64,000 bases of DNA from Planomonospora sp. ID82291 (lineage in GTDB: Bacteria; Actinomycetota; Actinomycetes; Streptosporangiales; Streptosporangiaceae), in assembly GCF_015711645.1 (NCBI RefSeq), contig NZ_JABTEX010000001.1:310001-374000 (forward strand), written 5' to 3'. Below, piece after piece: positions 1-8,787 of the stretch. The notes below the pieces were generated by a model. It searched no databases and had not been told where the DNA came from. It saw only the letters and a list, made by a program, of their open reading frames with translations. The position numbers and the translations under genes are program-made. Each line of letters starts with the position of its first letter. Position 1 is the first letter of the stretch.

Positions 1-363
1 CCCCAGCCCTGGCTGCCCGGTCACCGCGGCGTCGACCTCGCCGCGTCCCCCGGCGCCCCGGTCCGCGCGGCGGGCCCGGGAACGATCGGCTACGCCGGCC
101 CCCTCGCCGGGCGCGGTGTCGTCACCGTGCTCCACCCCGGAGGCCTGCGCACCACCTACCTCCCGGTCCGCGCATCGGTACGGCGCGGCCAGGCGGTCGA
201 GCGGGGCGAGGCCATCGGCACGGTCGAGGAGGCACCCGGGCACTGCCCGACCGATTGCCTGCACTGGGGCCTGCTCCGTGATCGGCGCTATCTCGACCCG
301 CTGCTCCTCCTGGGGCGCGGCCAGGTCCGGCTCCTGCCGCTCTGGACCGGCGGAGCCTCCTGA
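1..363 (+). CDS. M23-family peptidase, C-terminal part (5' end outside window)
   Basis: The reading frame is open from base 1 and ends at a TGA at 361-363. The visible 120 residues carry a LytM/M23 core: GHRGVDLA supplies the H-x3-D zinc ligands, followed by a beta-rich stretch and a terminal LHWGLL motif. M23 enzymes cut peptidoglycan cross-bridges outside the membrane. The canonical HxH motif reads C-L-H here, so one usual metal ligand is missing. The gene converges on dprA. In many actinomycetes an M23 gene sits in this position near dprA and rpsB. The N-terminus and any signal peptide are outside the window. Confidence 0.85.
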   Translation, partial: PQPWLPGHRGVDLAASPGAPVRAAGPGTIGYAGPLAGRGVVTVLHPGGLRTTYLPVRASVRRGQAVERGEAIGTVEEAPGHCPTDCLHWGLLRDRRYLDPLLLLGRGQVRLLPLWTGGAS

Positions 364-460
364 CGGGGCCCGGCGAAACCTCCTGACCGCCGAAACCTCC
401 TGGCCGCGGGGGAGCCTCCTGACACGGCGGAACCTCCTGACCGCCGCGGAGCCTCCGGCC
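352..460. repeat. Degenerate ~19-bp tandem repeat across the M23 stop codon
   Basis: Six copies of a GRRCCTCCTGAC-like unit have their CCTCC cores at 356, 379, 396, 415, 433 and 452 (spacings 23, 17, 19, 18 and 19). The first copy overlaps the last codons and stop of the M23 gene and the rest fill the space before the dprA end. No other function is seen in this spacer. Confidence 0.7.
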
Positions 461-491
461 CGCTGTCCGGCAGGCGGCTCCGCCGGGTCCG

Positions 492-1679
492 CTACCCGGC
501 GACCGGCCTCTCGGGGCGCAGACGCCAGCCCCGGGAGACCTTCTCGACGTGCCCGGCGGCGGCCAGGCCGCCCAGGCAGGCGAGCACGGTCTCCAGATCG
601 ACGCCCGCCTCCACCGCGATCGTCGCCGGGCCCGCGCCGTTCCGCGCGGGCACCGCCTCCAGGACACGGCGGACCTCGGCGGGGAGCCCGTCGCGCGGAA
701 GCACCGGGCCTCTCGGCTCAGGGGCCAGATCGCACCCGATGGCTCCGACCAGTTCGGCCGCCTCCGCCGGGGTGGTGACGCAGACCGCCGCGCCCTGGCG
801 GATCAGCCGGTGGCACCCGGCCGAGGCGTCGGAGGTCACCGGCCCGGGCACGGCGGCCAGGATCCGGTTCAGCGCGACCGCGTGACCGGCCGTGTTGAGC
901 GCCCCGCTGCGCACGGCCGCCTCGATGACCACCGTCCCCCGGGCCAGTGCGGCGATGAGCCGGTTCCGGACGAGGAACCGCGGCCGGGTGGGCCGCACCC
1001 CCAGGGGACTCTCGCTCACCAGCAGGCCCTGGGTCCGCACGACGGCGAACAGGTCGTGGTGCGCGCTGGGATAGGAGACGTCGACGCCGCAGGCGAGCAC
1101 GGCGACGGTCGGCGCGTCCCCCGCCAGAGCTCCGCGGTGCGCCGCGCCGTCGATGCCGTACGCCCCGCCGGAGACCACCCCGTATCCCCGTTCGCTCAGC
1201 CCCGCGCCGAACTCCGCCGCGACGTGCACTCCATAGGGGGTGGCGGCCCGGGAGCCGACGACCGCGACCGACCGGATGCAGGCGAAGCGCAGGTTCGCCT
1301 GCCCGTGCAGCCACAGGGCGTGGGGCCGGGAGTCCCGCAGGTCGTCCAGCTGGGTGGGCCACTCCGACTCCCCGGGCGTGATCAGGCGGGCCCCCGCCCG
1401 TTCGCCCTCGGCCAGGTCCCCGGCGGGGTCCGCCGCCTCCAGCCGGGCCGTCCAGGCGGCGAGGACCCGGTCGAGCCGCGCATCCGCCTCCTCTGCGGAG
1501 CCCGCTGCGCGCCCGCGGCGGGCGTCTGCGAACCACCGGACGAACTCCGGGTCCAGAACCCCCCGGCGGACCTGCTCCACGGCCGCCTCCGGACCGCAGG
1601 AGGCCACGAGCCTGCCCATCACCGCGTCACCGGGCTCGGCCAGCCGCATCAGCATGACCCGTGCGAGCCGTTCCCTCAC
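492..1679 (-). CDS. dprA: DNA processing protein DprA
   Basis: DprA (Smf) binds incoming single-stranded DNA and loads RecA during transformation and recombination. The 395-residue product has the Rossmann-like DprA core: VAVVGSRAATPYG, then GGAYGIDGAAHRGAL, SYPSAHHDLF and RFLVRNRLIAALA, with a short winged-helix domain at the C-terminus. I chose the GTG start at 1679 because it overlaps the comM stop by four bases (GTGA), which suggests translational coupling. A longer open frame to 3341 exists but runs through comM in the wrong frame. Length and motifs fit the family. Confidence 0.95.
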   Translation of the reverse strand: MRERLARVMLMRLAEPGDAVMGRLVASCGPEAAVEQVRRGVLDPEFVRWFADARRGRAAGSAEEADARLDRVLAAWTARLEAADPAGDLAEGERAGARLITPGESEWPTQLDDLRDSRPHALWLHGQANLRFACIRSVAVVGSRAATPYGVHVAAEFGAGLSERGYGVVSGGAYGIDGAAHRGALAGDAPTVAVLACGVDVSYPSAHHDLFAVVRTQGLLVSESPLGVRPTRPRFLVRNRLIAALARGTVVIEAAVRSGALNTAGHAVALNRILAAVPGPVTSDASAGCHRLIRQGAAVCVTTPAEAAELVGAIGCDLAPEPRGPVLPRDGLPAEVRRVLEAVPARNGAGPATIAVEAGVDLETVLACLGGLAAAGHVEKVSRGWRLRPERPVAG

Positions 1680-3316
1680 CGCTCCTCCCCCAGCCACAGC
1701 CCGAGCGCCGCGTTGACCTCCGCGGCCCCGGGCCCGCCCCCGTCCTTCAGATCCGCCAGCGTCCAGGCGACCCTGAGCACCCGGTCCAGCCCCCGGGCGC
1801 TCAGCACGCCGTTGTCCAGACAGCCCAGCAGCGGCGCCATCACCTTCGCCGGCAACCGGTAGTCGGTGTGCAGGGCGCCCGTGGGCACCTCCGCGTTGCG
1901 TCTCCAGGGCCTGCCCGCGAACCGCTTCGCGGCCCGTTCCCTGGCCAGGAGGACCCGCTCGGCCACCGTCCGGCTCGGCTCGACGAACCGGCGGTCGGCG
2001 AGCAGTTCCCGCCGGGTCGCCCGCATCAGCGTCACCTTGACGTCGACCCGGTCCAGCAGCGGGCCGGAGAGCCGGGCCAGGTAGCGGCGGCGGGCACTGG
2101 GGGAGCACCGGCAGGGCTCCTCCGGCCGGGACGGCCGCGCACACGGGCACGGGTTGGCCGCCAGCACGAGCATGAACCTGGCCGGGAACGTGACCGAGCC
2201 CATCGACCTGGACACCGTCACCCTGCCGGACTCCAGGGGCTGACGGAGCGCGTCGAGGACGCTCATCGTGAACTCGGGGGCCTCGTCCATGAACAGGACC
2301 CCTCCGTGGGCCAGCGAGACCGCACCCGGCCGGATCGTCCCGCTGCCGCCGCCGATGACGGACGCGATGGTCGCCGTGTGATGGGGCGCCATGAAGGGCG
2401 GCCGGGTCAGCAGCGGACGGTCGGCCGGGAGCGTCCCGGCGACCGAGTGGATCGCCGTCGCCTCCAGCGCCTGGTCGCGCTCCAGAGCCGGCAGGAGGGT
2501 CGGGAGCCGCTCGGCGAGCATGGTCTTGCCGGTCCCCGGCGCCCCCAGCATCCAGAGGTTGTGGCCTCCGGCGGCGCAGATCTCCAGGGCGCGGCGGGCG
2601 AAGGGCTGACCGGCCACGTCGCCCAGATCGGGGACGGCGGCGGGGCCCTCCTCGCCGGACGGGCCCGCACCGGCCCGGTCCTCCGGCGGCTCCGGGCCGT
2701 CCGGGGCGCCGCCGCTCCCCTGCCCCGGCCCGGCCCTCCCGTCCTGCGGGGCGCCCGACGCGGGCGCACCGCGGTGGGCGGGGACGCCGTGGCCGCTCCC
2801 GCGCAGCCAGCCCACCAGGTCGCCCAGAGCCCGGACCGGGATCACCGTCACGTCCGGCACCAGACCCGCTTCGGCCGCGTTGCCCACCGGGACGACGACC
2901 GTGCGGGCACCGGCGGCGACCGCGGCCAGCACGGCGGGGAGCACACCCCGCACCGGTCTGACCGACCCGTCGAGGCCGAGCTCGCCGAGGAAGAACAGCG
3001 GGGCGACCCGCTGCCTGGGCACGGCCCCCGCCGCGGCGAGCAGCGCCACCGCGATCGCCAGGTCGAACATGCTGCCGCGCTTGGGCAGGCTCGCGGGGAA
3101 GAGACTGACGGTGATGCGCGCGTCCGGCCAGGCGTGGCGGCTGTTGACCACCGCCGAGCGGACCCGGTCGCGCGCCTCGCTCAGCGCGGTGTCGAGCATG
3201 CCGATCAGGTGCGTGCCGGCCACACCGCTGCCGACGTCGGCCTCGACGTCGACCACGTGCCCGGTGACCCCGATCAGGCAGACGCAGCGCGTGCGTGCGA
3301 CGGTCACCCGCACCAC
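1676..3316 (-). CDS. comM: YifB/ComM-family Mg chelatase-like AAA ATPase
   Basis: ComM is a hexameric AAA+ helicase that promotes branch migration during uptake of donor DNA in competent bacteria. The 546-residue protein has an N-terminal ChlI-like domain, Walker A GAPGTGKTMLAERL near the middle, Walker B GGVLFMDEAPEF, a Cys-rich CPCARPSRPEEPCRC stretch typical of this family, and a C-terminal Mg-chelatase lid. A Gly/Pro-rich insertion lies between the first domain and Walker A. GTG codons at 3316, 3313 and 3307 could each be the start and no strong ribosome site separates them. It lies upstream of dprA with overlapping stop and start. Confidence 0.94.
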   Translation of the reverse strand: MVRVTVARTRCVCLIGVTGHVVDVEADVGSGVAGTHLIGMLDTALSEARDRVRSAVVNSRHAWPDARITVSLFPASLPKRGSMFDLAIAVALLAAAGAVPRQRVAPLFFLGELGLDGSVRPVRGVLPAVLAAVAAGARTVVVPVGNAAEAGLVPDVTVIPVRALGDLVGWLRGSGHGVPAHRGAPASGAPQDGRAGPGQGSGGAPDGPEPPEDRAGAGPSGEEGPAAVPDLGDVAGQPFARRALEICAAGGHNLWMLGAPGTGKTMLAERLPTLLPALERDQALEATAIHSVAGTLPADRPLLTRPPFMAPHHTATIASVIGGGSGTIRPGAVSLAHGGVLFMDEAPEFTMSVLDALRQPLESGRVTVSRSMGSVTFPARFMLVLAANPCPCARPSRPEEPCRCSPSARRRYLARLSGPLLDRVDVKVTLMRATRRELLADRRFVEPSRTVAERVLLARERAAKRFAGRPWRRNAEVPTGALHTDYRLPAKVMAPLLGCLDNGVLSARGLDRVLRVAWTLADLKDGGGPGAAEVNAALGLWLGEER

Positions 3317-3362
3317 CCCCGGAGCGGGGCGGGCGATCCATGGCGGCCCGGGACTCCCGGCC

Positions 3363-3410
3363 GCCCGGAAGACGGCCCGGAAGACGGCCCGGAGGACGCC
3401 CGGGAGGACA
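3363..3410. repeat. 12-bp tandem repeat between yraN and comM
   Basis: The unit GCCCGGAAGACG is present at 3363-3374 and 3375-3386, with a one-base variant at 3387-3398 and a partial fourth copy after it. The array lies just downstream of the yraN stop in a 115-bp spacer. Confidence 0.7.
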
Positions 3411-3431
3411 GGGGGCAGGACACGGAGGGCA

Positions 3432-3785
3432 TCAGCACACCCCCTGCTCGTGACGGATCACGAACTCCCCGGCGAAGCGCTCCAGCGCCACCACGTCGAC
3501 CCGGACGGAGTCGAACCGCTCGCACCGCCCGTCCAGCCACTGAGCGGCCAGTCCGCGCAGCCGGGCCAGCTTCGCCCCGGTCACCGCCTCGAAGGCGGTG
3601 CCGTGGGTCCGCCCGGAACGGGTCTTCACCTCCACCACGACGAGTGCCCGCCCGTCCCGGGCGACCACGTCGATCTCACCGGCCCGGCACCGCCAGTTGC
3701 GATCCAGGATCTGCATGCCGTGCGCCCGCAGGTAATCGGCGGCGAGCTGCTCACCGCGCCTGCCGAGCTCGTCCTTCGCGGCCAT
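3432..3785 (-). CDS. YraN family (UPF0102) endonuclease-fold protein
   Basis: This 117-residue protein has the UPF0102 pattern: LGRRGEQLAADYL at the N-terminus, then GEIDVVARDG and VVVEVKTRSG, the D and E-x-K residues of a PD-(D/E)XK nuclease fold. The family is widespread and often sits beside dprA, but its physiological role is not settled. The ATG at 3785 is preceded by GGAGG seven bases upstream. It is transcribed toward comM and dprA, as in other actinomycetes, which suggests a DNA-processing gene group. Confidence 0.92.
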   Translation of the reverse strand: MAAKDELGRRGEQLAADYLRAHGMQILDRNWRCRAGEIDVVARDGRALVVVEVKTRSGRTHGTAFEAVTGAKLARLRGLAAQWLDGRCERFDSVRVDVVALERFAGEFVIRHEQGVC

Positions 3786-3892
3786 GGGACCACCTCCGGT
3801 CCCGACCTTCGCTCAGCCCGCAGCCTCGCAGCGGACTCGAACCCGGTTCTGTGGACACCGGGCCGGGGAGGGGAACGCCTGTGGAGGAGTCG

Positions 3893-4216
3893 TCAGCCGG
3901 AGAAGCCCTCCTTCGGCATCTCCAGATCGGACTTGGCCAGCTCCTCGACGTTGACGTCCTTGAAGGTGACCACGCGGACGTTCTTGACGAACCTGGCCGG
4001 CCGGTACATGTCCCAGACCCAGGCGTCCTGCATCTTCACGTCGAAGAACACGTCGCCGTTCTCGGCCGTGCGGACGTCCAGGTCGACGGAGTTGGTGAGG
4101 TAGAAGCGCCGCTCGGTCTCCACGACGTAGGTGAACAGGCCGACCACGTCGCGGTACTCACGGTAAAGCTGCAGCTCCATCTCGGTCTCATACTTCTCGA
4201 GATCCTCTGCGCTCAT
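3893..4216 (-). CDS. DUF2469 family protein
   Basis: This 107-residue acidic protein starts MSAEDLEKYETEMELQLYRE and contains FYLTNSVDLDVR and DVFFDVKMQDAWVWDMYR, matching the actinobacterial DUF2469 family. The function is unknown. There is no signal peptide or membrane segment, so it should be cytoplasmic. An AGGAGG lies about seven bases before the ATG. The position between yraN and the signal peptidase genes is conserved in actinomycetes. Confidence 0.9.
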   Translation of the reverse strand: MSAEDLEKYETEMELQLYREYRDVVGLFTYVVETERRFYLTNSVDLDVRTAENGDVFFDVKMQDAWVWDMYRPARFVKNVRVVTFKDVNVEELAKSDLEMPKEGFSG

Positions 4217-4336
4217 ACCGGTCCTCCTGTCACACGCCTTTCCGGCCCGCCCGATCAGGCGGCGCCGGCCCCCACTTCATTCTCGCCCATCGGCCCCGTC
4301 CGGCCAGACCTCACCGCCCTCTCCGGCGGAAACGGG

Positions 4337-5011
4337 CTATCCGCCTTCGGTGAACGTCCGGGCGAACGTCTCCGGCGTCGAGAGGATCGCCGCCCGTGAG
4401 AACGGCCAGTAGATCGCGAAGGCCCGGCCGACCACGTCGTCCTCCGAGATCGTGCCGTCACCCGTCTGCTCCTCCCAGCTCCGGGCGTCGCGGGACTGCG
4501 AACGGTGGTCGCCCATCACCCACAGGCGCCCCTTCGGGATCACCTTCTCGAACGCGTCCCCCGAGGGGAGGTCGTCGGGATGGAGGTAGGCCTTCTCCTC
4601 GATCGGCACGCCGTTCACGGTGATCCGCTTCCGGGCGTCGCAGCACTTGACGGTGTCGCCGCCGACCGCGATGACCCGCTTGATGGTGTCCTCGCCGTCC
4701 CAGCCCTTGAAGACCACCACGTCGCCGCGCTCGGTCGCGCCGTGCAGCTTGTTGACCACCACCCGGTCGCCCTCGACCAGGGTGTTCTCCATCGACTCCG
4801 AGGGGATCCAGAAGGACTGGAAGACGAAGGCCTGGAGCAGCAGCGCCACCACGACGCCGGAGGTCAGCAGCACCAGCGTCTCCCGCAGGCTGCTCTTGCG
4901 GGAGGACCGGCTCCGGCCGCCGCCGGACCTCTCGTCCCGCCCGTCGCCGGCCCCGGGTCCGCCCTCGTCCTCGGGCACCTCGTTCTGCTTGTCGTCGGGT
5001 TCGACTGTCAT
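4337..5011 (-). CDS. lepB: Signal peptidase I (short form)
   Basis: Type I signal peptidase removes signal peptides from exported proteins at the outer face of the membrane. The 224-residue product has an acidic, low-complexity N-terminus, one membrane segment (LVLLTSGVVVALLLQAFVF), the serine box IPSESMENTL, the lysine box DTIKRVIAVGGD, and the late motif GRLWVMGDHRSQSRDARSW. The catalytic Ser-Lys pair is present. The start at 5011 lies eight bases after the stop of the upstream peptidase gene, so the two are probably cotranscribed. Unlike its neighbour it has no C-terminal membrane anchor. Confidence 0.93.
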   Translation of the reverse strand: MTVEPDDKQNEVPEDEGGPGAGDGRDERSGGGRSRSSRKSSLRETLVLLTSGVVVALLLQAFVFQSFWIPSESMENTLVEGDRVVVNKLHGATERGDVVVFKGWDGEDTIKRVIAVGGDTVKCCDARKRITVNGVPIEEKAYLHPDDLPSGDAFEKVIPKGRLWVMGDHRSQSRDARSWEEQTGDGTISEDDVVGRAFAIYWPFSRAAILSTPETFARTFTEGG

Positions 5012-5019
5012 GGGTACGG

Positions 5020-5889
5020 CTACCGCCTCGCGCGTCGGCGACGACGCCACAGCACCAGCGGCACGGCCCCCGCGAATCCGGCGAGGAGCGGGGTCGCCCC
5101 TCCGACGGCCGCGGCGGCGTTCAACGCCGGCTGACTGAACGTGTCGGGGATGGGGAGAGTCGTGGCCCGGGAGAAGGGCCAGACGATGACGAACGCCCGG
5201 CCGATCACCTGGTCGATCGGGATCGTCCCGCCGCCGGGGTCGCCCTTGTGCGCCCGGGAGTCGAGGGAGACCGCCCGGTGGTCGCCCATGACCCACAACC
5301 GGCCCTGCGGAACCTTGATCTCGAAGGGCTCCTTCGAGGGCTGGTCGTTCGGGTAGAGGTACTCGCTCTCGTCGATGGCCACCCCGTTGACCGTGACGCG
5401 GTCCCGCCCGTCGCAGCACTTCACGACGTCCCCGGGGACGCCGATGACCCGCTTGATGTAGTCCTTCTCGCCGGGCACCAGGCCGAAGGCGGTGCCGATC
5501 CAGCGGAAGAAGGCCGTGAAGGCGTTGGACGGCTCCTCGATCTGCACCTCGCCGTCCCAGGAGTCCACGCCGGAGAAGACCACCACGTCGCCGCGCTCGA
5601 TGTCGCGGACGTGGTAGACGAGCTTGTTGACCAGGACCCGGTCGTTCTTCAGGAGGGTGTTCTCCATCGACTCCGACGGGATGTAGAAGGCCTGGACGAT
5701 GAAGGTCTTGATGATGAGCGCGAGCACCAGCGCGACGACCACCAAGACGGGAAGCTCCTTCCAGAAGGAGCCCTTCTTCTTGTCCTTGCCGCCCTTGGCG
5801 GTCTTCTTGGTGTCTTCCGCGACCACGTCCACCTCGTCCTCGACAGACCGGGGCGATTCCCCGCCGCTTGCCTGGCCCTCGTTAGTCAT
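5020..5889 (-). CDS. lepB: Signal peptidase I (long form with C-terminal anchor)
   Basis: This is a second type I signal peptidase of 289 residues. It has a Lys-rich cytoplasmic N-terminus, a membrane segment (LPVLVVVALVLALIIKTFIV), IPSESMENTL with the catalytic Ser, DYIKRVIGVPGD with the catalytic Lys, and GRLWVMGDHRAVSLDSR. A second hydrophobic segment near the C-terminus ends in an Arg cluster (LWRRRRRARR), so this form probably spans the membrane twice. The open frame continues far upstream, but homology begins just after the ATG at 5889. Streptomyces carries several sip genes at this locus; here there are two. Confidence 0.93.
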   Translation of the reverse strand: MTNEGQASGGESPRSVEDEVDVVAEDTKKTAKGGKDKKKGSFWKELPVLVVVALVLALIIKTFIVQAFYIPSESMENTLLKNDRVLVNKLVYHVRDIERGDVVVFSGVDSWDGEVQIEEPSNAFTAFFRWIGTAFGLVPGEKDYIKRVIGVPGDVVKCCDGRDRVTVNGVAIDESEYLYPNDQPSKEPFEIKVPQGRLWVMGDHRAVSLDSRAHKGDPGGGTIPIDQVIGRAFVIVWPFSRATTLPIPDTFSQPALNAAAAVGGATPLLAGFAGAVPLVLWRRRRRARR

Positions 5890-6116
5890 CGCTGACGAGC
5901 CTAGATGATGGCGAAGGCGCGATGGTCGAGGCCGCAGGTTAAGGGCTGTCCCTGATTGCATCAGCGTTGACCCGGCTCCCCGCGCTCCCCCCGCCCCCGG
6001 CGGTAGGGTCGCCCGCCCTCTCTCCGGCGGCGGATCCCGTCCTTCCCCGCTCCGGCGGGAGGACCCCCTGCCCGGCGGTACGGTCGCCCGCGCGGGCCCT
6101 GCGCCCGCACATGCGA

Positions 6117-6144
6117 CCGGCCCGCCCCCGAGGGGGCGGGCCGG
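6117..6144 (-). terminator. Rho-independent-type hairpin after rplS
   Basis: CCGGCCCGCCCCC at 6117-6129 pairs perfectly with GGGGGCGGGCCGG at 6132-6144 around a two-base loop, 20 bases past the rplS stop. It has no T tract, as is common in high-GC actinobacteria. Confidence 0.7.
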
Positions 6145-6163
6145 GACGGCGGTCCGGATGCGA

Positions 6164-6517
6164 CTAGCGGGCTTCGCGCTTCTCGCGGATGCGGGCGGCC
6201 TTGCCGCGCAGGTCACGCATGTAGTAGAGCTTGGCGCGACGCACGTCACCGCGCGTCACGACGTTGATCTTCTCGATGACCGGGCTGTGCACCGGGAAGG
6301 TCCGCTCGACGCCGACGCTGTAGCTGATCTTGCGGACGGTGAAGGTCTCACGGGCGCCACCGCCCTGCCGGCGCAGCACGAAGCCCTTGAAGATCTGGAC
6401 ACGGGAGCGGTTGCCCTCGATGACCCGGACGTGGACCTCGAGCGTGTCGCCGGGCCGGAAGTCCGGGACGTCGCTGCGGAGCGTGGCCTTCTCGAGCTCG
6501 GTGATCAGCGTGTGCAT
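6164..6517 (-). CDS. rplS: 50S ribosomal protein L19
   Basis: L19 sits at the interface of the 30S and 50S subunits. The 117-residue protein has the family pattern [26 protein letters not shown], then [18 protein letters not shown] and the basic tail [21 protein letters not shown]. Length is normal. It is followed by a strong hairpin and lies 159 bases from trmD, so it may have its own promoter or be read through from the rpsP-trmD operon. The ATG at 6517 has a GAGG about twelve bases upstream. Confidence 0.97.
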   Translation of the reverse strand: MHTLITELEKATLRSDVPDFRPGDTLEVHVRVIEGNRSRVQIFKGFVLRRQGGGARETFTVRKISYSVGVERTFPVHSPVIEKINVVTRGDVRRAKLYYMRDLRGKAARIREKREAR

Positions 6518-6676
6518 GACAGTGGTACCTCATTTACGCGAGCACGCGGAGGTCCATCCGGCCGCGGCGGGGCGGCGTCGTGATGGACGCACATGCTGGA
6601 CTGATGTGTCGGTCGTGAAGCCGGGAACTGCGGCCCGGCGGCGCGCGCCGGCCAGTAGGCAGTCGGCGGCAACGAT

Positions 6677-7465
6677 TCAGTGTGCCATATTCTCGCGGTC
6701 CACCGGAAATCCGAGCTCCTCCAGGAGCCTCCGGTCATGCTTGTCCGTGCTCCCCGGATCGAGCGCGGCCAGCAGCTCGGGCCGGTTCGCGGCGGTACGG
6801 CGCAGCGCCTCGTCCCGCCGCCACCGGGCGATCCTCCCGTGGTGGCCGGAGAGCAGGACCTCGGGGATCCCCCGCCCCCGCCACTCGGGCGGCTTGGTGT
6901 AGACCGGCCCCTCCAGCAGGTTCTCCATGGACCCGGGCGCGAACGAGTCGTCCACCGCGGAGCGGGCGTTGCCCAGCACGCCGGGGAGCAGCCTTCCGAC
7001 GGCCTCGACCATCACCAGCACCGCGGCCTCGCCTCCGGCGAGCACGTAGTCGCCGATGCTGACCTCGTCCACCCGCAGGCGGGAGCCGTACTCGGCCATG
7101 ACCCGCGAGTCGATGCCCTCGTAACGCGCGGGGGTGAACAGCAGCCACGGCTCCGCGGCGTACTCCACGGCGAGCCGCTGGGTGAAGGGCACGCCGCTCG
7201 GCGTCGGCACGACGATCCGCGGCCGGGAGCGCGGGTCGTCGGCGAGCACGTCGTCGATGGCCTCGCCCCACGGGCCGGGCTTCATGACCATGCCGGGGCC
7301 GCCGCCGTAGGGCGTGTCGTCCACGGTGCGGTGCACGTCGTGCGCCCAGTCGCGGAGCTGGTGCAGGCGGACGTCGAGGATGCCGCGCTCCCTGGCCTTG
7401 CCGATGAGGGAGACGTCGAGCGGGGCGAAGTACTCGGGGAAGATCGAGATGATGTCGATGCGCAT
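6677..7465 (-). CDS. trmD: tRNA (guanine-N1-)-methyltransferase TrmD
   Basis: TrmD uses SAM to methylate G37 of tRNAs next to the anticodon, which prevents frameshifting. The 262-residue protein begins [13 protein letters not shown] and has the SPOUT trefoil-knot segments [11 protein letters not shown] and [19 protein letters not shown], followed by the [15 protein letters not shown] loop and a C-terminal helical domain. The start at 7465 lies two bases after the rimM stop. A much longer open frame upstream belongs to other genes' shadows. All expected core motifs are present. Confidence 0.97.
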   Translation of the reverse strand: MRIDIISIFPEYFAPLDVSLIGKARERGILDVRLHQLRDWAHDVHRTVDDTPYGGGPGMVMKPGPWGEAIDDVLADDPRSRPRIVVPTPSGVPFTQRLAVEYAAEPWLLFTPARYEGIDSRVMAEYGSRLRVDEVSIGDYVLAGGEAAVLVMVEAVGRLLPGVLGNARSAVDDSFAPGSMENLLEGPVYTKPPEWRGRGIPEVLLSGHHGRIARWRRDEALRRTAANRPELLAALDPGSTDKHDRRLLEELGFPVDRENMAH

Positions 7466-7467
7466 GG

Positions 7468-7983
7468 TCAGGCCATCTGGTCGGGGTCCAGCAGTCCGGG
7501 CGGCCCGTCCACGAGCAGCGTCCCCGCCTCGAGGTCGATCTCCGGGACCAGGGCCTTGACGAACGGCACATAGACGTCCGCGCCGCCGCGCCGTACGACC
7601 AGCAGGTCCTGGCCGTGGTGGAGCACGTCGACGACCTCGCCGGCCCGCTCCCCTGCGGGGGTGACGACGGCCAGGCCGATGAGCTGGTGGTCGTGGAACT
7701 CGTCGGGGTCGTCGGAGGGCGGGATGTCCGCCGAGTCGACGACGAGCACGGTGCCGCGGAGCGCCTCGGCCCGGTCGCGGTCGGCCACGCCCTCGAAGCG
7801 GACCAGCAGGGTCCCGGAGTGCCAGCGCCGGGAGGCGACGACGAGGGGGCCGGCGGACGCGGGCTCGGTGGCGAGCACCGCGCCGGACGCGAAGCGGCTC
7901 TCCGGGTCGTCGGTGCGGACCTCGACGGTCACGTCGCCGCGGAGCCCGTGCGGGCGGCCGATCCGGCCTACGACAAGCTGCAC
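7468..7983 (-). CDS. rimM: 16S rRNA processing protein RimM
   Basis: RimM binds S19 and assists maturation of the 30S head. The 171-residue product begins [26 protein letters not shown], followed by a PRC-barrel C-terminal half ([35 protein letters not shown]). I chose the GTG at 7983 because homology starts there and an AGGAGA lies about seven bases upstream; an earlier in-frame start at 8031 would add 16 unrelated residues. It is tightly followed by trmD. Confidence 0.95.
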   Translation of the reverse strand: MQLVVGRIGRPHGLRGDVTVEVRTDDPESRFASGAVLATEPASAGPLVVASRRWHSGTLLVRFEGVADRDRAEALRGTVLVVDSADIPPSDDPDEFHDHQLIGLAVVTPAGERAGEVVDVLHHGQDLLVVRRGGADVYVPFVKALVPEIDLEAGTLLVDGPPGLLDPDQMA

Positions 7984-8017
7984 GCCCGTCTCCTGAATGT
8001 CGTGTCGAAAGAAAGCA

Positions 8018-8049
8018 GACGGGCCACCCACACCGGTGGGTGACCCGTC
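8018..8049 (-). terminator. Hairpin between the KH-domain gene and rimM
   Basis: GACGGG-C-CACCCAC (8018-8031) pairs with GTGGGTG-A-CCCGTC (8036-8049) around ACCG with one mismatch. It may act as an attenuator or partial terminator in the rpsP-trmD operon. Confidence 0.5.
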
Positions 8050-8078
8050 CGCTCGATGGATCTCGTGTCGGCCGGGGC

Positions 8079-8321
8079 CTAGCGGGCCTCGTCCAGGTCG
8101 AGCAGGTCGACCCGGATGTACTTGCCGTCGCCGAGGGCGTTGACGACCGTGCGCAGCGCCTTCGCCGTACGGCCACCGCGGCCGATGACCTTGCCCAGGT
8201 CCTCGGGGTGGACCCGGACCTCAAGCACACGTCCGCTGCGGATGCGGCGGGCGTGAACCTGGATGTCGTCGGGATGCTCGACGATGCCCTTCACCAGGTG
8301 CTCGAGGGCCTCCTCGAGCAC
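8079..8321 (-). CDS. khpA: KH-domain RNA-binding protein KhpA
   Basis: KhpA-like proteins bind RNA and are encoded beside rpsP in Gram-positive bacteria. The 80-residue product starts [19 protein letters not shown] and carries the KH signature in [16 protein letters not shown], with the GxxG loop read as GRGG. The GTG at 8321 follows the rpsP stop with a one-base gap. The longer open frame upstream is rpsP read in another frame. The product is a single KH domain with nothing else. Confidence 0.92.
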   Translation of the reverse strand: MLEEALEHLVKGIVEHPDDIQVHARRIRSGRVLEVRVHPEDLGKVIGRGGRTAKALRTVVNALGDGKYIRVDLLDLDEAR

Positions 8322-8322
8322 C

Positions 8323-8787
8323 TCAGGCCTCGCCTTCCGGCTTCTCCTCGGCGGCGGCCGGCTCGACCGGGGCTTCGGCGGCGGCCTCTTCGGCCTTCGG
8401 AGCGGCCTTCTTGGCCGACTTCTTCGGCGTGGTGGCGGCGTCCAGGGACAGCGCCTCCTTGGCCGCGGACTCGTAGGCGGCGTGGCGGTCGGCCTTGGGC
8501 TCGGCGACCAGGAGCGGGGCCGGAGCGGGCTCGCCCTTGAACTTCTGCCAGTCACCGGTGAGCTTGAGGAGCTTCAGCACCGGCCCGGTCGGCTGCGCGC
8601 CGACACCCAGCCAGTAGGCCGCCCGCTCGGCGTCGATCTCGATGCGCGAGGGGTTCTCCTTCGGGTGGTACAGGCCGATCTCCTCGATCGCCCGGCCGTC
8701 ACGCTTGGTGCGGCTGTCGGCGACGACGACGCGGTACTGCGGGTTGCGGATCATGCCGAGCCGCTTGAGCTTGATCTTGACTGCCAC
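8323..8787 (-). CDS. rpsP: 30S ribosomal protein S16
   Basis: S16 stabilises the 5' domain of 16S rRNA. The first 80 residues are canonical: [38 protein letters not shown] and [19 protein letters not shown]. The protein then extends to 154 residues with an Ala/Lys/Glu-rich low-complexity tail, as is common in actinobacteria. The GTG start has an AGGAG about eleven bases upstream. It is the first gene of the rpsP-khpA-rimM-trmD group. Confidence 0.97.
   Translation of the reverse strand: MAVKIKLKRLGMIRNPQYRVVVADSRTKRDGRAIEEIGLYHPKENPSRIEIDAERAAYWLGVGAQPTGPVLKLLKLTGDWQKFKGEPAPAPLLVAEPKADRHAAYESAAKEALSLDAATTPKKSAKKAAPKAEEAAAEAPVEPAAAEEKPEGEA

Noticed and set aside
492-3341. One 949-codon minus-strand frame spanning dprA and comM
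   Set aside because: Only the last 395 codons read as DprA. The rest is comM in the wrong frame, and comM is intact in another frame.
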